A stretch of 64,000 nucleotides of DNA from Cruorifilaria tuberocauda. Its lineage: Eukaryota > Nematoda > Chromadorea > Rhabditida > Onchocercidae. The DNA is taken from assembly GCA_013365365.1 (NCBI GenBank), contig JABVXU010000143.1, positions 58,741-122,740 on the forward strand, given 5' to 3'. The notes under the pieces were generated by a model. The model saw only the letters and a program-made list of their open reading frames with translations, was not told the origin of the DNA and ran no database searches. The translations under genes were made by a program, and so were the position numbers. Shown here piece by piece: positions 1-11,217 of the stretch. Each line of letters starts with the position of its first letter. Positions within the stretch are counted from its first letter, which is position 1.

Positions 1-1337
1 GCAGCGAGTGAAACCTTATTAAACATACGGCTATCCCATCCGATTAATCCTGCATCATTAGAACTAACATGTTCGCCATCCAAAGTATTGTTTTTACAAT
101 TTAATCAATTTTTTAATATGTAATAATAGTAATGAAATATTATTGTAAGCAGAATTGCAGCTTATTATCTAAATATTGGTTTATATTGACTTTCTATGCT
201 AGAATTTTCTGAAATTAAGTTTTTGAAACATTTGTAGAGTTGGATTTCACGGTCATTTTTTTATTCTTAATTTTGACTATGGATTTTTTCAGATTGAACT
301 GAAAATGGAAAAAGTGACACTAGATCAGTGGGAAACGTTGGAGAAGAAGAGTGAAGAAAACAAAAATAAGGTCTTTTTTAGGTGTTTTCTTTTATGGAAT
401 AAGGAGATTTATTTTACGAGTTTTAATATCTTTTATCGTGGCTTAAGTGATACGAGAAAAGTCCAAAAAAGGAAATCAGTGTAATCTCGGTTAGAGCTAT
501 AGATAGATTACTCTGATGCGTGATTTGAAGCGTCACGCATTCACTTACGGTTGGTTAGACGTAATTTGGGAAGGGTCAGCCAAAATGAACTGGACGTTGC
601 CGGTTCCGTGAAGTAATGCAATATTTTTGCTTTAAGTTATATTTGTTTATTCAACTCAAAACTAGCCTTCGATTCCAAAGATAAGTATAATCAACACTTT
701 TCAGCCAACACTAATTAGTTGGGACAAATTTGCTGAAGAAGTAGAAGATGATGAAGAAAAAGGTGATGTCAATATACTTTTCCAGGCAAGTTCATTTGTG
801 GTTGTTTATAGCAGATCTACTTTTTCTGAGGTGTTGAGGGCAGAATAAATCCCATATATTCAAAATCATTAACTCCATTTTGCATGCTTTGTTCTGAAAG
901 TTAACCATTTTCGAATTATTGATATGTGTCGAACTTAACTATGAAGTCCTAGTCCCTTCTGATCAGTTTCTATGTTAATTGTTAGCTATTCTTTATTAAT
1001 TTACATATCCAGCTATGCGATCAGTTCAAATTGTTCCTCAATTTTCCTTAGTGATAGTAATCCGTATTAGGAACACTTGTCTTTGGTTCTACCTGTTCTT
1101 AATAGCTGATGCTTCCAGATTTCAATGGCTTCTCAGCAAATTTGTATTAATTTCTGCTATTCCAAGTTCATTTTTTTTCAGAAATTATATAAAGATGCAG
1201 ATGATGATACGAGGAAGGCAATGGTGAAATCATATACTGAAAGTGGTGGAACAGTGCTAAGTACAAATTGGAAAGAAATAAGCAAAAAGCGCACAGAAAT
1301 CCGGCCTCCTGATGGGATGGAATTTAAAAAATGGTGA
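1..1337 (+). CDS. sgt-1: SGT1/SUGT1 co-chaperone, 3' part (5' end outside window)
   Basis: Adaptor protein that links HSP90 to client complexes (SCF ligases, kinetochore assembly). Exons read: <1-84, 293-370, 705-785, 1182-1337, all joined in phase 0. The first exon gives the end of the CS (p23-like) domain (LNIRLSHPINP), followed by a WE-LE motif as in SUGT1. The last two exons give the SGS domain, with the hallmark stretches KAMVKSYTESGGTVLSTNW and the terminus RPPDGMEFKKW, which aligns with the usual ESGGTVLSTNW...PPDDMEWKKY ending. The N-terminal TPR region must lie left of position 1. The third intron (786-1181) starts with GC instead of GT (AG|GCAAGT) and is required to reach the SGS core. 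No start is visible. Confidence is high because the SGS motif is diagnostic. Confidence 0.93.
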
Positions 1338-2327
1338 AATTTAATTAGAATATATCGTAACTGTATAGTTTTTATATGATTATTGCTGTTTACAATAATT
1401 TACACCTATTATCAGGAAGATAGGATTTTTAGTCTTAAATGCTGTAAACTGTATCATCACATAGTGATCAAGATACGATTTACGTCTTACCTAAATATGA
1501 AAACGATTGAAAACTTCCCAAACGTTATTTTGAAGTATTGTCTACAATGGAACATATAATCTTTCTATGAGATATATAAATCTAAATCTATTTTGAAATG
1601 CGAGCGACTGATGAATTTAGAGGAATAAGGAATCCTCCAAAAACAATTAAATATTATAAATGATATTTCTGAAAGTGGTACTCGCTCTTATTCCTTTGCG
1701 AAATTTTTAGATTACTTATCATTTATAATTCTTCATACTAAAAGTACCTGCCTTCCCAAGGGAGGAGAAAAAATTTTCAAGTCGTACCTTCGCTAAACCA
1801 TGAATATTTATCATAAATGGCCTTGTCGTTTGTATTGCACTTATATTGTGAGAAAAATATTTGCTTTCCAAGTATAAATATGACGGATATAAGAAATAAT
1901 TTGCACTGTCTTAGCATTTTAATATGCACGCTATCGAAATATCGTACATGATGATATGTGATCAAGGTGAAAGAAAACGGAGCATCCCATCGAAGTGGAA
2001 TACGTATAACACAGCATAAGAACGCTCTACGCTAAGTTAGCTTGTTTATGTGTGTTTTTTAATACTTCGATTAGTGGCCCTTAACATCGATTTTTCCACT
2101 GAAACACCTCACAAAAAGTATCAGAACTGAACAAGCTTAAATTAGAAATCAGATAAGAATCGAATATCCCATCTTTTCCCTTAAAATCATCCATATTTTC
2201 AAAACAAAAGATTTCCAGTCTTATGTAGGCACTTTAACAACATTCTAACAGTAATGTTTTTAGTGTTACTATCATTTCTGCTACATTTCTGGAAAGTTGA
2301 ATTTATACTGCTGTTCGAGAGTTCAAT
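1338..2327. other. Convergent intergenic spacer
   Basis: It lies between the SGT1 stop and the TAF9 stop, so it should carry the 3' UTRs of both genes. It is AT-rich with only short chance ORFs. I see no RNA gene or repeat beyond a weak complementary pair around 1620-1700 (AGGAATAAG against CTTATTCCT). Confidence 0.6.
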
Positions 2328-3371
2328 TTATGGTGTGTCGAAATCTTCATCATCAGCTGCTTTCCGTTTTAACAAGTTAGTGATAGCTTCCGGTCGAGTT
2401 TGCCGAACTGTTTCTGCTGGTCGTACGATTGTTTCTTCCTTCCGGATCATCTGTTCGTTGATTTCACGCAACTGTTCATTACTCTGAAGTATGTTGGTTA
2501 AATATCTAAACAAAAATTTAAATTGTAGTTATGGTAATTTCAAGAAGTCTTCATATAGTGGAAAAATAGATTTGAAATGTCATGGTGTCGGAGTAATAAT
2601 GAAGAAATTGCTACTTTCCATCCCACGTTTGGCTGTATCAAACAAAAGCGGTCATTCGGTAACCGCAATCCGTAATTTTGTCGAATTGCAGGAAGTGGTA
2701 CGGCATTTTTCTGCTCTGCAAATTCTACCAATAACTGTCTGCTGGGTCGTTCACTTTTCCAAAAACCTGCAAAAAAAGTGAAATAAATATCGTGCAGTGT
2801 TGAAAATATGTTCAAGATTAGCAGTTAATAGTGAAAACAAGTAAAACATTCCATAATGACAAATATTATTATAACTTTTACAATGGTAAAACTTTATTAA
2901 AAAATCATAAAAAGTAATAATATGGCTGAACAGTGAAATTGATGAAAATATTTTTAATTGGTTATGAAAATAATTATCGGTAAAGGAAGAAATCAAAGAG
3001 AGACCTGCGTTATCAATGGCAAACTGAAGATCAGCTTCATCAATCTGTTTTTTCCCTGCATGCTCACTGATTGAGCGAGCATCTTCCAGAATTTCTGCCG
3101 TATACCTGTGATTATCATGACTTACATTTACTAGTATTGCAAAACTTATAAGGGCCACTCTTACAGTTCACTTAATGCGCCATTTTTACTAGACATAGCC
3201 TCGAACTTACTCCACGCCTAAATTTATGTACCCAAAATAACTTATAATTAGTTCGGCATACTTATAGGCAAATTCGAGCATCTGAGAAATTACGCGCGGT
3301 TCGTAATCCGTAATTTCCATTTCCTTCAGAATAGCTTCCATAACTTGTGCATCGTGTGGTATAGTACCCAT
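2328..3371 (-). CDS. taf-9: TAF9-like TFIID/SAGA histone-fold subunit
   Basis: TBP-associated factor of TFIID and SAGA that pairs with TAF6 through a histone fold. Exons (minus strand): 3371-3262, 3105-3005, 2766-2615 (or 2627), 2483-2328, giving about 172 aa. The N-terminus reads PHDAQVMEAILKEMEITDYEPRVI, split here as PHDAQVMEAIL and YEPRVISQMLEFAYK, as in TAF9. Exon 2 completes the histone fold (TAEILEDARSISEHAGKKQ, then DEADLQFAIDNA). Exon 3 carries the conserved LPNDRFCL segment. The short C-terminus ends LLKRKAADDEDFDTP, resembling the acidic LKRKREDDDD tail of vertebrate TAF9. An in-frame TAG lies four codons upstream of the chosen ATG. The exon 3/4 junction is less certain: only the acceptor before 2483 keeps the phase. 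Confidence 0.88.
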
Positions 3372-4033
3372 TTGTGCCAATCTCTAATGTTGTCCTTAAC
3401 AACTTCGAGAAGGCTGGAAATTCAACATTTAATTTTTCAGCAAGAAAAAATTGCCTCAAAGTGAAATACCGGAACGAAGTCTAATTATTTGCCTCTAACA
3501 ATCCTCATTAGCATTAATTTCAGTTTGATATGGGAAAAATAGCATAAACTTCTGTAAAAATTAATACCAAACCTACAAGAATTAACATATAAGCGGGAAT
3601 AAAAACATCCCCAATAGTTACCTCAAGGAGTAGTAACTCATCATAGAGTTATCACAATGATTGTTTAACCGAATGTTAAAATTTCCTTTTCCTTGCAAAT
3701 GTTATAAGTGAATCAGCCAAGACATTACAACAATTTATTTTTGCATGTACTATACAGCAAAGTTATTCGAAAGTTGAAGAATTTACAAGATACGAATGCC
3801 AATCTTTTTTCCTGTCTAAAATCCTTTTTTTTCTTTAAAAAAAAAGAAAAGTAATCGAATTTGCAAAAAACCATTTCTTCTTGAAGAGTGAGAAGTGTTT
3901 ATATGAAATTTTTATGCAGTGACATTTCAGAAATACAAATAAATTGCAAAATACGATGACGATAATCATCTGTAAATATTTACTAGAATGACATATATAA
4001 AGGACAAATGAGTTTTCATAAGGTTATTGCTTT
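3372..4033. other. Spacer between TAF9 and mlc-5
   Basis: Contains the presumed promoter of TAF9 and the 3' end of mlc-5, both on the minus strand. AT-rich with A and T runs near 3825-3850. No coding exon or RNA gene recognised. Confidence 0.55.
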
Positions 4034-4851
4034 TCAAGCATGCATGATAGCTCGAACAAAATCAGAAATGTTTACATTGCCATGCGAATCGTCATGGCCA
4101 GCCAGAAGTTGATCAACCTAAAAAGGAAGAATTCAAAGCACTTGTATTGGGAGATCACAAAATTTGAATTTATAAATATCTGTATCTTATGCTTGGAATT
4201 ATTCAGATTACATTATTTATACATTTTCTTGAGACTATTAGAAAGCACTTCCACTTATAAATGCTTCTCGTGATACGTTAGATCTCTCTTACAATCATCC
4301 GACAAATTTTATTAATATTTCCTTTATACGAAGGAATTGAGGAAAAAAATTTTTAAACTCAAAAAAATGAATTCATGACTTACTTCTTCATCTGACAAAC
4401 GTTCGCCGAGGGTTGTTAATAGATGTCGCAACTCAGCAATATTAATTAAGCCATTTCCCTATAACATTATTATTTAAAAGATGATTACAAAAAATTATTC
4501 TGCAACTTACGAAGTGATACAAAGCTTGATGAGTTACCTCTTTATCAAAATGGGATAATCCTTCTACAAATTCTTCCAGTGTATGATTCTCGCGGCATTT
4601 ATTCACTGACTGATAAATCGGAACAAAATCTTCGAACGTAATACGAGTTTCTGAATAAAACTGATGAATTGCTTTTTTTAAGATTAATGATAAAACTAAC
4701 AAATTCCATATAATGTATAAGATTTATAGGGAATTGAAGATGAAATTTTACTAAAACGATTTTGAAATAAAATCATAATAATACTGTTACTGAAAAAATT
4801 TTATGATAAGGAATGTCAACGATAAACACTAATTTTATTATGTTTTGCATA

Positions 4852-4889
<38 letters not shown>

Positions 4890-5247
4890 AGCTAAATTAC
4901 TTTTGCGCACAAAGTACTGAATAAGATATCTTATTCCTTGTTCCTTTTTCTCTTTTTCTCAAAAACAAAGAGGAACTTATAAAAGTTAGATAAACAAATT
5001 CTTAGCAATTATACCGGGATCAGTCCAATGTGAGCAACATTTTTGAATCTCAGCTTCCGTTGGATTCTGTCCAAGTGCGCGAAGAACATCACCAACTTGC
5101 GCTACTCCTATTCGTTCATCTCCCTGAATAGATGAACTTGATTGTAAATCACAATGATATCCAACAACCTTCTAAGCTACACACCTTTGAATCGAAGTAG
5201 CAGAATACTTCACGACATTCTGACAACTGTTCATCAGCAGACGTCAT
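4034..5247 (-). CDS. mlc-5: Essential myosin light chain (nonmuscle type, MLC-5)
   Basis: EF-hand light chain that stabilises the lever arm of nonmuscle myosin II. Exons (minus): 5247-5185, 5123-5015, 4650-4538, 4458-4384, 4117-4034; all phases agree and give 147 aa, close to the roughly 142 aa of the C. elegans protein. Recognisable blocks are [68 protein letters not shown] and [14 protein letters not shown]. The EF-hand loops are degenerate, as usual for essential light chains, so Ca2+ binding is not expected. The start is supported by a TTTCAG acceptor 37 bases upstream (AG at 5284-5285), which looks like a trans-splice site. Compared with MLC-5, a few extra residues follow the second block (CCSHWTDP). 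Very confident. Confidence 0.95.
4849..4889. repeat. (AT)n microsatellite
   Basis: About 40 bases of almost pure AT dinucleotide, interrupted once by a C, inside the second intron of mlc-5. Confidence 0.95.
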
Positions 5248-5283
5248 TGTTTTATGAACAGATTGTCACGTTCGGTTAATTCT

Positions 5284-5285
5284 CT
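5284..5285 (-). promoter_or_regulatory. Probable SL trans-splice acceptor of mlc-5
   Basis: On the minus strand an ATTTCAG acceptor lies 37 bases before the mlc-5 ATG, with no cis exon seen upstream. This is the usual layout of a spliced-leader addition site in nematodes. Confidence 0.5.
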
Positions 5286-6076
5286 GAAATTTCACATTAC
5301 ATTCAGAAAAACATAGAAGCACAATCTTAAAGCTTCAAAAATTTACATAAAGTTCTAGTCTTTTTTCAAAATATCTAGGAGCGAAAGTTCTCAGTAAATT
5401 CAATCTCTATTACATATGTGGAACTGCAAAACCGAACTCATCAAACATGACCGTTTAAAATAGAATAATATGCAGTTATGTACGGGTTTTATATACAGTA
5501 TTCTAAAACATCCTACCGAAGGCTATAATCATTTTCAAATTATCATTTGAAACACATTTAAGAATGAAAATGATTTAATAGTTGCAAGGTTAACAATTAA
5601 GGTTAAATTTAAGCTCATGACGATCAACCAATCCTTAGTGTGTGATAAATCAACTAGATCTTGGATTCGAACATATTTCACAATCACCGACTAGTCGTAC
5701 AATCATAATAGGTCAACCTTGACCTGATTTTACTTTTTCCATCCTTATAACAAAGATTTCTTCTACACATATCGATAATATGTTTCGATTCGCACGAATG
5801 AAATCATAAAATTTTAATTTAATAATTTGTTTTTGAACGAAAAATTTATTTCACATCATGGAATGACAAGAGAAAAAACGAGAATAAAGATAGGAATAAA
5901 ATGAATAAAAATTTGAAAAGAATTAAATTGAAATGGAGCTTAAATGGAGGGCTTAAAGGAATGTCCTCACATGTGAGATCGCAAATTCTCAGTGAAAGAA
6001 TCAACATTTCAGATTCAGCAAAAAAAGGAAAAGGAATAAGATCAATGATATTTCTCTTTTATATAATATGTATGAT
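5286..6076. other. Spacer between mlc-5 and hus-1
   Basis: About 0.8 kb of AT-rich sequence holding the mlc-5 promoter and the HUS1 3' UTR on the minus strand. An open stretch at 5901-6101 on the plus strand shows no motif, is antisense to the HUS1 end, and was not accepted. Confidence 0.55.
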
Positions 6077-8558
6077 TTATGCCAATCCGCCCACGATGTA
6101 AAGAAGTGAAGCTTCATTTTGCTCCACTGAAAATACTACCATTTTCTCTGGTACAATCTCTGAAATAATTGAGAAATTTGATTTCAAGTGATGAATACTA
6201 CAAATTTTAGCTAAATTTAATATTCACATTAATTAATTATGATGGTTTGTTAATCCTGAATTTTTGTAAAATATATTCGTAAAATGAAATAAGTAAAGTA
6301 ATGGAACCTACTCAGCAATATTCGTGACATTGTAAAAATGGTGGAGAAACCGCGAAGAAAGAGATAAACTGCCCTAATATCAACACGTACTGTTTGTAAT
6401 GTACTTGGATCATCTGCATCATTTACTAGAATTTAAGAATAATTGTTTTATTTTCCTTATTGCAATACGACCAAAAAATCCTTGATATACTTAAAAATAA
6501 GAATTAAATATACTACGATCAAGTTAAAATTCAACAATATTGGACTTTTAAACTAAATAACGGTTTATAGAAGAGAAGTGATAGCTACAAGCCATACATT
6601 GATAAAAAGCGAATAAAACCTATTTAACCAAAAAATTCCCGGAATTGTTACCGCCCATGTAGCATTGCTAATCATACAAAGCAAAATATATTTTGAAAAC
6701 TAATTAATTAAATTAATATAAACTGAAAAAGTGGTAAACAATAAGTACCATGATTGTTTTCTAATGAAATAGAAGAAAGATTCGAGAAGTGTACGACAAT
6801 ATTTGCCATATCTAATTCACCGCAAAACTGAAGTTCACCTTTTTGATTTCCTTTAATTTCCTGAAAAAATAATTGCCTCTAAATGATATTGATATCAAAT
6901 TTGAAGTGTCATTTAAACCATACTGGTAAAATTATTTCAGTTTTGTATACAGAAACTTACCATATATTTTACTCCCATATTCTTGAATGAAGTCACCAAA
7001 TTGCGTACTGTTAATATTGGTGGAAGAGAGAGAATAACCTTAAAATTGTCCAATGAGTAATAACCAAAAATTAGAAAAATTGAATTTCCAAAAAAAAAAA
7101 TTATAACTATACTTTTACAGATCCTATATCCTATTTTTTTAAATCACTATCGTTCTCATTGTCCTGTCAGTGCTAAACGTAAAAACAACTTTGCAATACA
7201 TAAAAAAAATTATGATTAAAATATGACACGACATTTACTAGCTCATCAAACTAGACGTCCTCTGCAAAAAAATGATAATATGACAGAATACTACATATTG
7301 TCACCGTTTTACGGAGGACGTTTAGTTTCTGCATGATCGTACGATGCTATTACCATTTGCGAAGCTTTTCATATGGTAAACGAAACTATTTTCTTTGCAA
7401 AGAAATCAATAAATATCGTTTTCTCGTAACCGATTATTTATTACACTGCATTACTAGGTTATGGCTAAATTACTGATACAACTATACATGAATTTGCAAA
7501 AGGTAATCATACTGATCGTCAAGACGATTCTTTTATGTTTTCTATTAGTTCAAATTTTAATGCTTGTGAATTGCCAAAAAAATACTACAGATCTGTAAAA
7601 CGGCAATTAATGAACTACCGAAATATTGTTTAAAGCTGGTATATTGTAGGTCTTCCAGTATTTAGTTGGAATTAATATCACAGGTAAATCATGAGTCATC
7701 CCGCACGACCTTTGTTCTACTTTCAAATGTGGTACATTGCCAAGCTTGATTAAACGAATTTTCGTTGATCGATCCTTCACACTCATACTTCTAAATAAAT
7801 AATCTTTCTCCACTTCCATATAGATTTCATTGAATTCCTCCGATACGCCACCCATTATGTACGTTGAGAAAAATTCGGCCTGAATTTCGAAATTATAAAG
7901 AAATTTGTGTCATTTTTTTATGGTTGAAAAAAAGAATTTATGGATTTGATCCATTTGTAGTAAACGTTCACTACTTGAATAAATTTCAATTTTTTGAACA
8001 GAAAGGTAAAACACAGAAAAACTTGAAAGCTTAACATATGTATTATAACCTAATCTAAAATAAATCTTAGCAATTCACACCATTAAACTGCTGTAAAGCT
8101 CCAAAAATGCCAAAAAAATAGATGTTTGAACAAGTTAATTGTTCTAGAAGCTTCAAAAACTCACCACATTAAGCGTTATTTGTAAATAATTTCCATTATT
8201 AGCCAGTGGACAGGGATTGATTAAGTAAATGGCATCAGGTGTAATTCGCAACGTAACCTTATCCTTGCACAACTTTGCAAGAAATTCGGTAATTTCTGTA
8301 AAAAAAATTCACATTATTTTTTTTCTTGATTTCTATGAAAGAAATTCAAATTATTTTTCGGTTATAGAATAATGATTATTTAACAACTGCATTAAAAATA
8401 TATGGCTTGATCTCTTATAATTAGTAAAGATAGGAATATCGGGAAATCAATTTACTGATAAAGTTGGTACAAAGAGAATATATAAACAGCATTTTGAAGG
8501 ACTTACTTGACAGAGTGTCCGCAGCACCACTCTCCGCCAAAACGGCAAGGAATTTCAT
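6077..8558 (-). CDS. hus-1: HUS1, 9-1-1 checkpoint clamp subunit
   Basis: PCNA-like subunit of the RAD9-RAD1-HUS1 clamp, loaded at damaged DNA to activate ATR signalling. Seven exons (minus): 8558-8507, 8295-8165, 7879-7619, 7038-6961, 6860-6749, 6425-6312, 6159-6077; every junction is phase-consistent and the product is 276 aa (human HUS1 has 280). It starts MKFLAVLAESGAAD (human MKFRAKIVDGA). The diagnostic block is MGGVSEEFNEIYMEV (human EGVSAENNEIYLEL). Further matches are MTHDLPVILIPTKYWK, aligned with VTHDIPIKVIPRKLWK, and a C-terminus VVFSVEQNEASLLYIVGGLA resembling VHFDLLHEDVSLQYFIPALS. An acceptor (TTACAG) is two bases before the ATG, suggesting trans-splicing; the gene follows the RAD51 paralogue closely and may be co-transcribed with it. 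Confidence 0.95.
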
Positions 8559-8747
8559 GTCTGTAATTTAACAACATTAATAATAAAATGGAACGAAAAT
8601 CTGTAAAGACTATCACCACGAGTTTTGGAAAGCTTTTTGTAAAGTGGAAAAATTGAAGCATCCAGAGAGTCGTTGAAATTGAAATATAAGAGTGACACAC
8701 AACAATGTCGTAGAGTATGCAATAAACAGCTTACTGCTCAAATTTAT
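8559..8747 (-). promoter_or_regulatory. Putative intercistronic region with SL acceptor
   Basis: The AATAAA signal (8748-8743, minus) overlaps the stop codon of the upstream RAD51 paralogue. An acceptor AG lies at 8562-8561, immediately before the hus-1 ATG. The roughly 185-base gap is in the size range of nematode operon intercistronic regions and leaves little room for a separate promoter. Confidence 0.5.
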
Positions 8748-11217
8748 TTATAAATTACACAATATCATAATATCGTGTTCAATTTCCACCAATCCACCCT
8801 CCTGCAAGAAAAAAAAATTTAAGAAAAAACTAAGAAATTAAAAAAATAATAATCTAACTGTAATATGACTGGAACATATTACAGATGAAATATACAAGCA
8901 TTACTTGCTAACTTATATACCGTTATTTTGAATGCTATTGAACCATTCGGAGCAGATGGCGATTTTGCCAAGAAAATCGAACTATTTCGGGAACTAGCAT
9001 CCGGTGGGCATAACCACAAACGCGTGCTTGGGCGATGAGACCTAAAAAACATAATCCTTGACAAAGTCTAATTATAATCTAATTATAAAAATTTCAAAAA
9101 ATCTCATGTGTCAATTCATCAATATAAATGTTTTTTTTTAATAAAACAAAAAAGAAATGAAAACATTACCATGAAGCTCCCAGTGCAGATGCAAGATGTG
9201 CTTCACCATCTCTCTCACTCTCGAAACGATAAGTAACATGATTTACAGCAATAACCGGAAATGAAAATTGGGATAAATTACAGAAGTGTTGAACTCATTG
9301 AATCAATACGAAATATTCAATTAATTCTCTATCAAAGATGCAAGAAAATAAAGAAAAGTTCACTGGAATGATTGAACTTTTAGCCAACACTTGAAAATTT
9401 ACGATCAATCTATAAGAAGCAGCCAATTTCGACAAAATCCGTGAAATTTCTAATCTCGATCGTAATGCATAATCATTCTCACCACGCAGAGGCATTGCAA
9501 TACTATCTACGATTACAAGACCAATCTGAAATTCCATTTCAGTTATTTATTTTGTCGGAAAAATTTCATTAGCTTTATCTTTTCTGACAAAAAATTTTAC
9601 GAATTACCATAAAACGAAACAGTACGAAACCTAAAATCAAGAAAGTAAAGCATCAGCGACAGTACGAATTATCAGAAAAATTTCGAATACTGAGTCATCA
9701 AGAGAACTTTGGAATTTAATATTTTAAAACTACGCTAAATTTTAGGAATCTCTATTCTAAAAAACAATAATATTATGAACAAAACCTTCAGATTTTGTAG
9801 AACAAGAAAAAAAAAAATCGAAATCATAATGCAATTAGGAATATCTTCTTCACATACGACAAAACAAAAGAACAGATTATGAGAAACGAACCTCTGAATT
9901 TTGTTGTACCAACAACTCTAACTGATAAATGGTACTTGTTAATTCAACCAAATCACGACAGCGACTAACTCGTATACGTTTCAATGACTCTAATGGTTTG
10001 ACTGTTTTTAACAGTCTGATTGCGATATCACAAATACGTTCAGTGTGGAATCCACCTTCTGTATCCACGTATACACTATCCTTTCTTATCTTATTTTTCT
10101 GCAGATTAACTGCTAACTGCATACTGAATAAAGCATATCAAAGTTGAAATGAAAATTTTTGAAATAATTATTATAAGATTCTTTCCTAAACCATAGAGGC
10201 CAAAACAGACCAAATTCTAGTAATTTATAACTTTTTTTCTGTATAAGAGAAATCAAACTATACCAGAATTGCGATTTTCCACTGGCTGATAAACCAACAA
10301 TCTCAAGAAAGGTACCCGGTGATATGCCACCACCGAGTAACGCATCTAAAGATTGTAAACCAGTTTCGAGCAATTCATCCGCTTGTTCAAGTTCATATAA
10401 ATCGTATGCATTAATTAACTCCATTCCACAGTATTCAAACTAGGACAAAGAGGAAATTATGTGCTAATCGTACGATAGAAGTTTTTAGCAGATATACGAA
10501 GTTAAAAGGATAAGTAATCACAGATAATTGAGCATTAAATAATATAAGTAATATCCTAACAAATAAATATCTCATTAATATAAGTATAACAAGTAAATAG
10601 ATAAGCGGTGTGCACCCGTCTTCGTTATTACGTGCAGATGAAAGAATGAAGAATTGACGAATTGATAACTAGTTAACAAGTATTCCAGTAACAACACTAA
10701 AGTAAATTACTACGATGAAGAAGGTAAAATCAACACTGAAAAGAAATATTCCAAGAAACAAGACTAGATTTCAGGACTTCATTCATTATAACATAAGAAA
10801 TAGTATGTTGAAGTGAAGGATCAGACTGATAATACACAGGAGAGTGGAAGCAATAGACTGAAAGCTATAAAGATGATGACACAATTTTATAGAAACAATA
10901 ATGATTCTAACAGTTCCCAGTTAATTAGAAATAAGCTAAATTTGAAGTAACATATCAGAAATCTTTCACTTTTGGATTAATATCAGAGTATCAAAATTAT
11001 GATAAATTAAAGAATGAAAAGAATGATCAGGGTAGCTAATATGACTAAAAGATGATGATTAATGATCAAACTAAAGTACTTATCAATAATTTAATTCGCA
11101 GAATGTATAATTGACCCAAATGAATTGATTTTATAAATGATATACTTCTCACAACAAATTTAAACTTACGATATGAACGGACCGTATCTTCATAGCATTT
11201 GATGGGTTTGAGCTCAT
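8748..11217 (-). CDS. rfs-1: RAD51 paralogue (RAD51D / RFS-1 type ATPase)
   Basis: RecA-fold accessory factor expected to remodel RAD-51 filaments in homologous recombination. Core exons (minus): 10439-10264, 10123-9892, 9525-9403, 9255-9170, 9041-8921, 8801-8748. A plausible first coding exon at 11217-11170 (MSSNPSNAMKIRSVHI) joins in phase 0 through a strong CCTAG acceptor, giving about 279 aa; otherwise translation starts at 10424 (MELINAYDLYELE) with 258 aa. Walker A is GLSASGKS; Walker B is LVIVDS. SVYVDTEGGF and a C-terminal LAKSPSAPNGSIAFKIT region resemble RAD51D (CLAKSSRQPTGFQEMVDI). There is little or no N-terminal helical domain, as in the short C. elegans RFS-1. The intron 9402-9256 ends CCG rather than AG although phase and conservation place the junction there: either non-canonical splicing, a base change, or an inactivating mutation. 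Confidence 0.82.

Noticed and set aside
5901..6101. 66-codon open frame, plus strand
   Set aside because: Lysine- and isoleucine-rich translation typical of AT-rich DNA; antisense to the HUS1 last exon and no motif.
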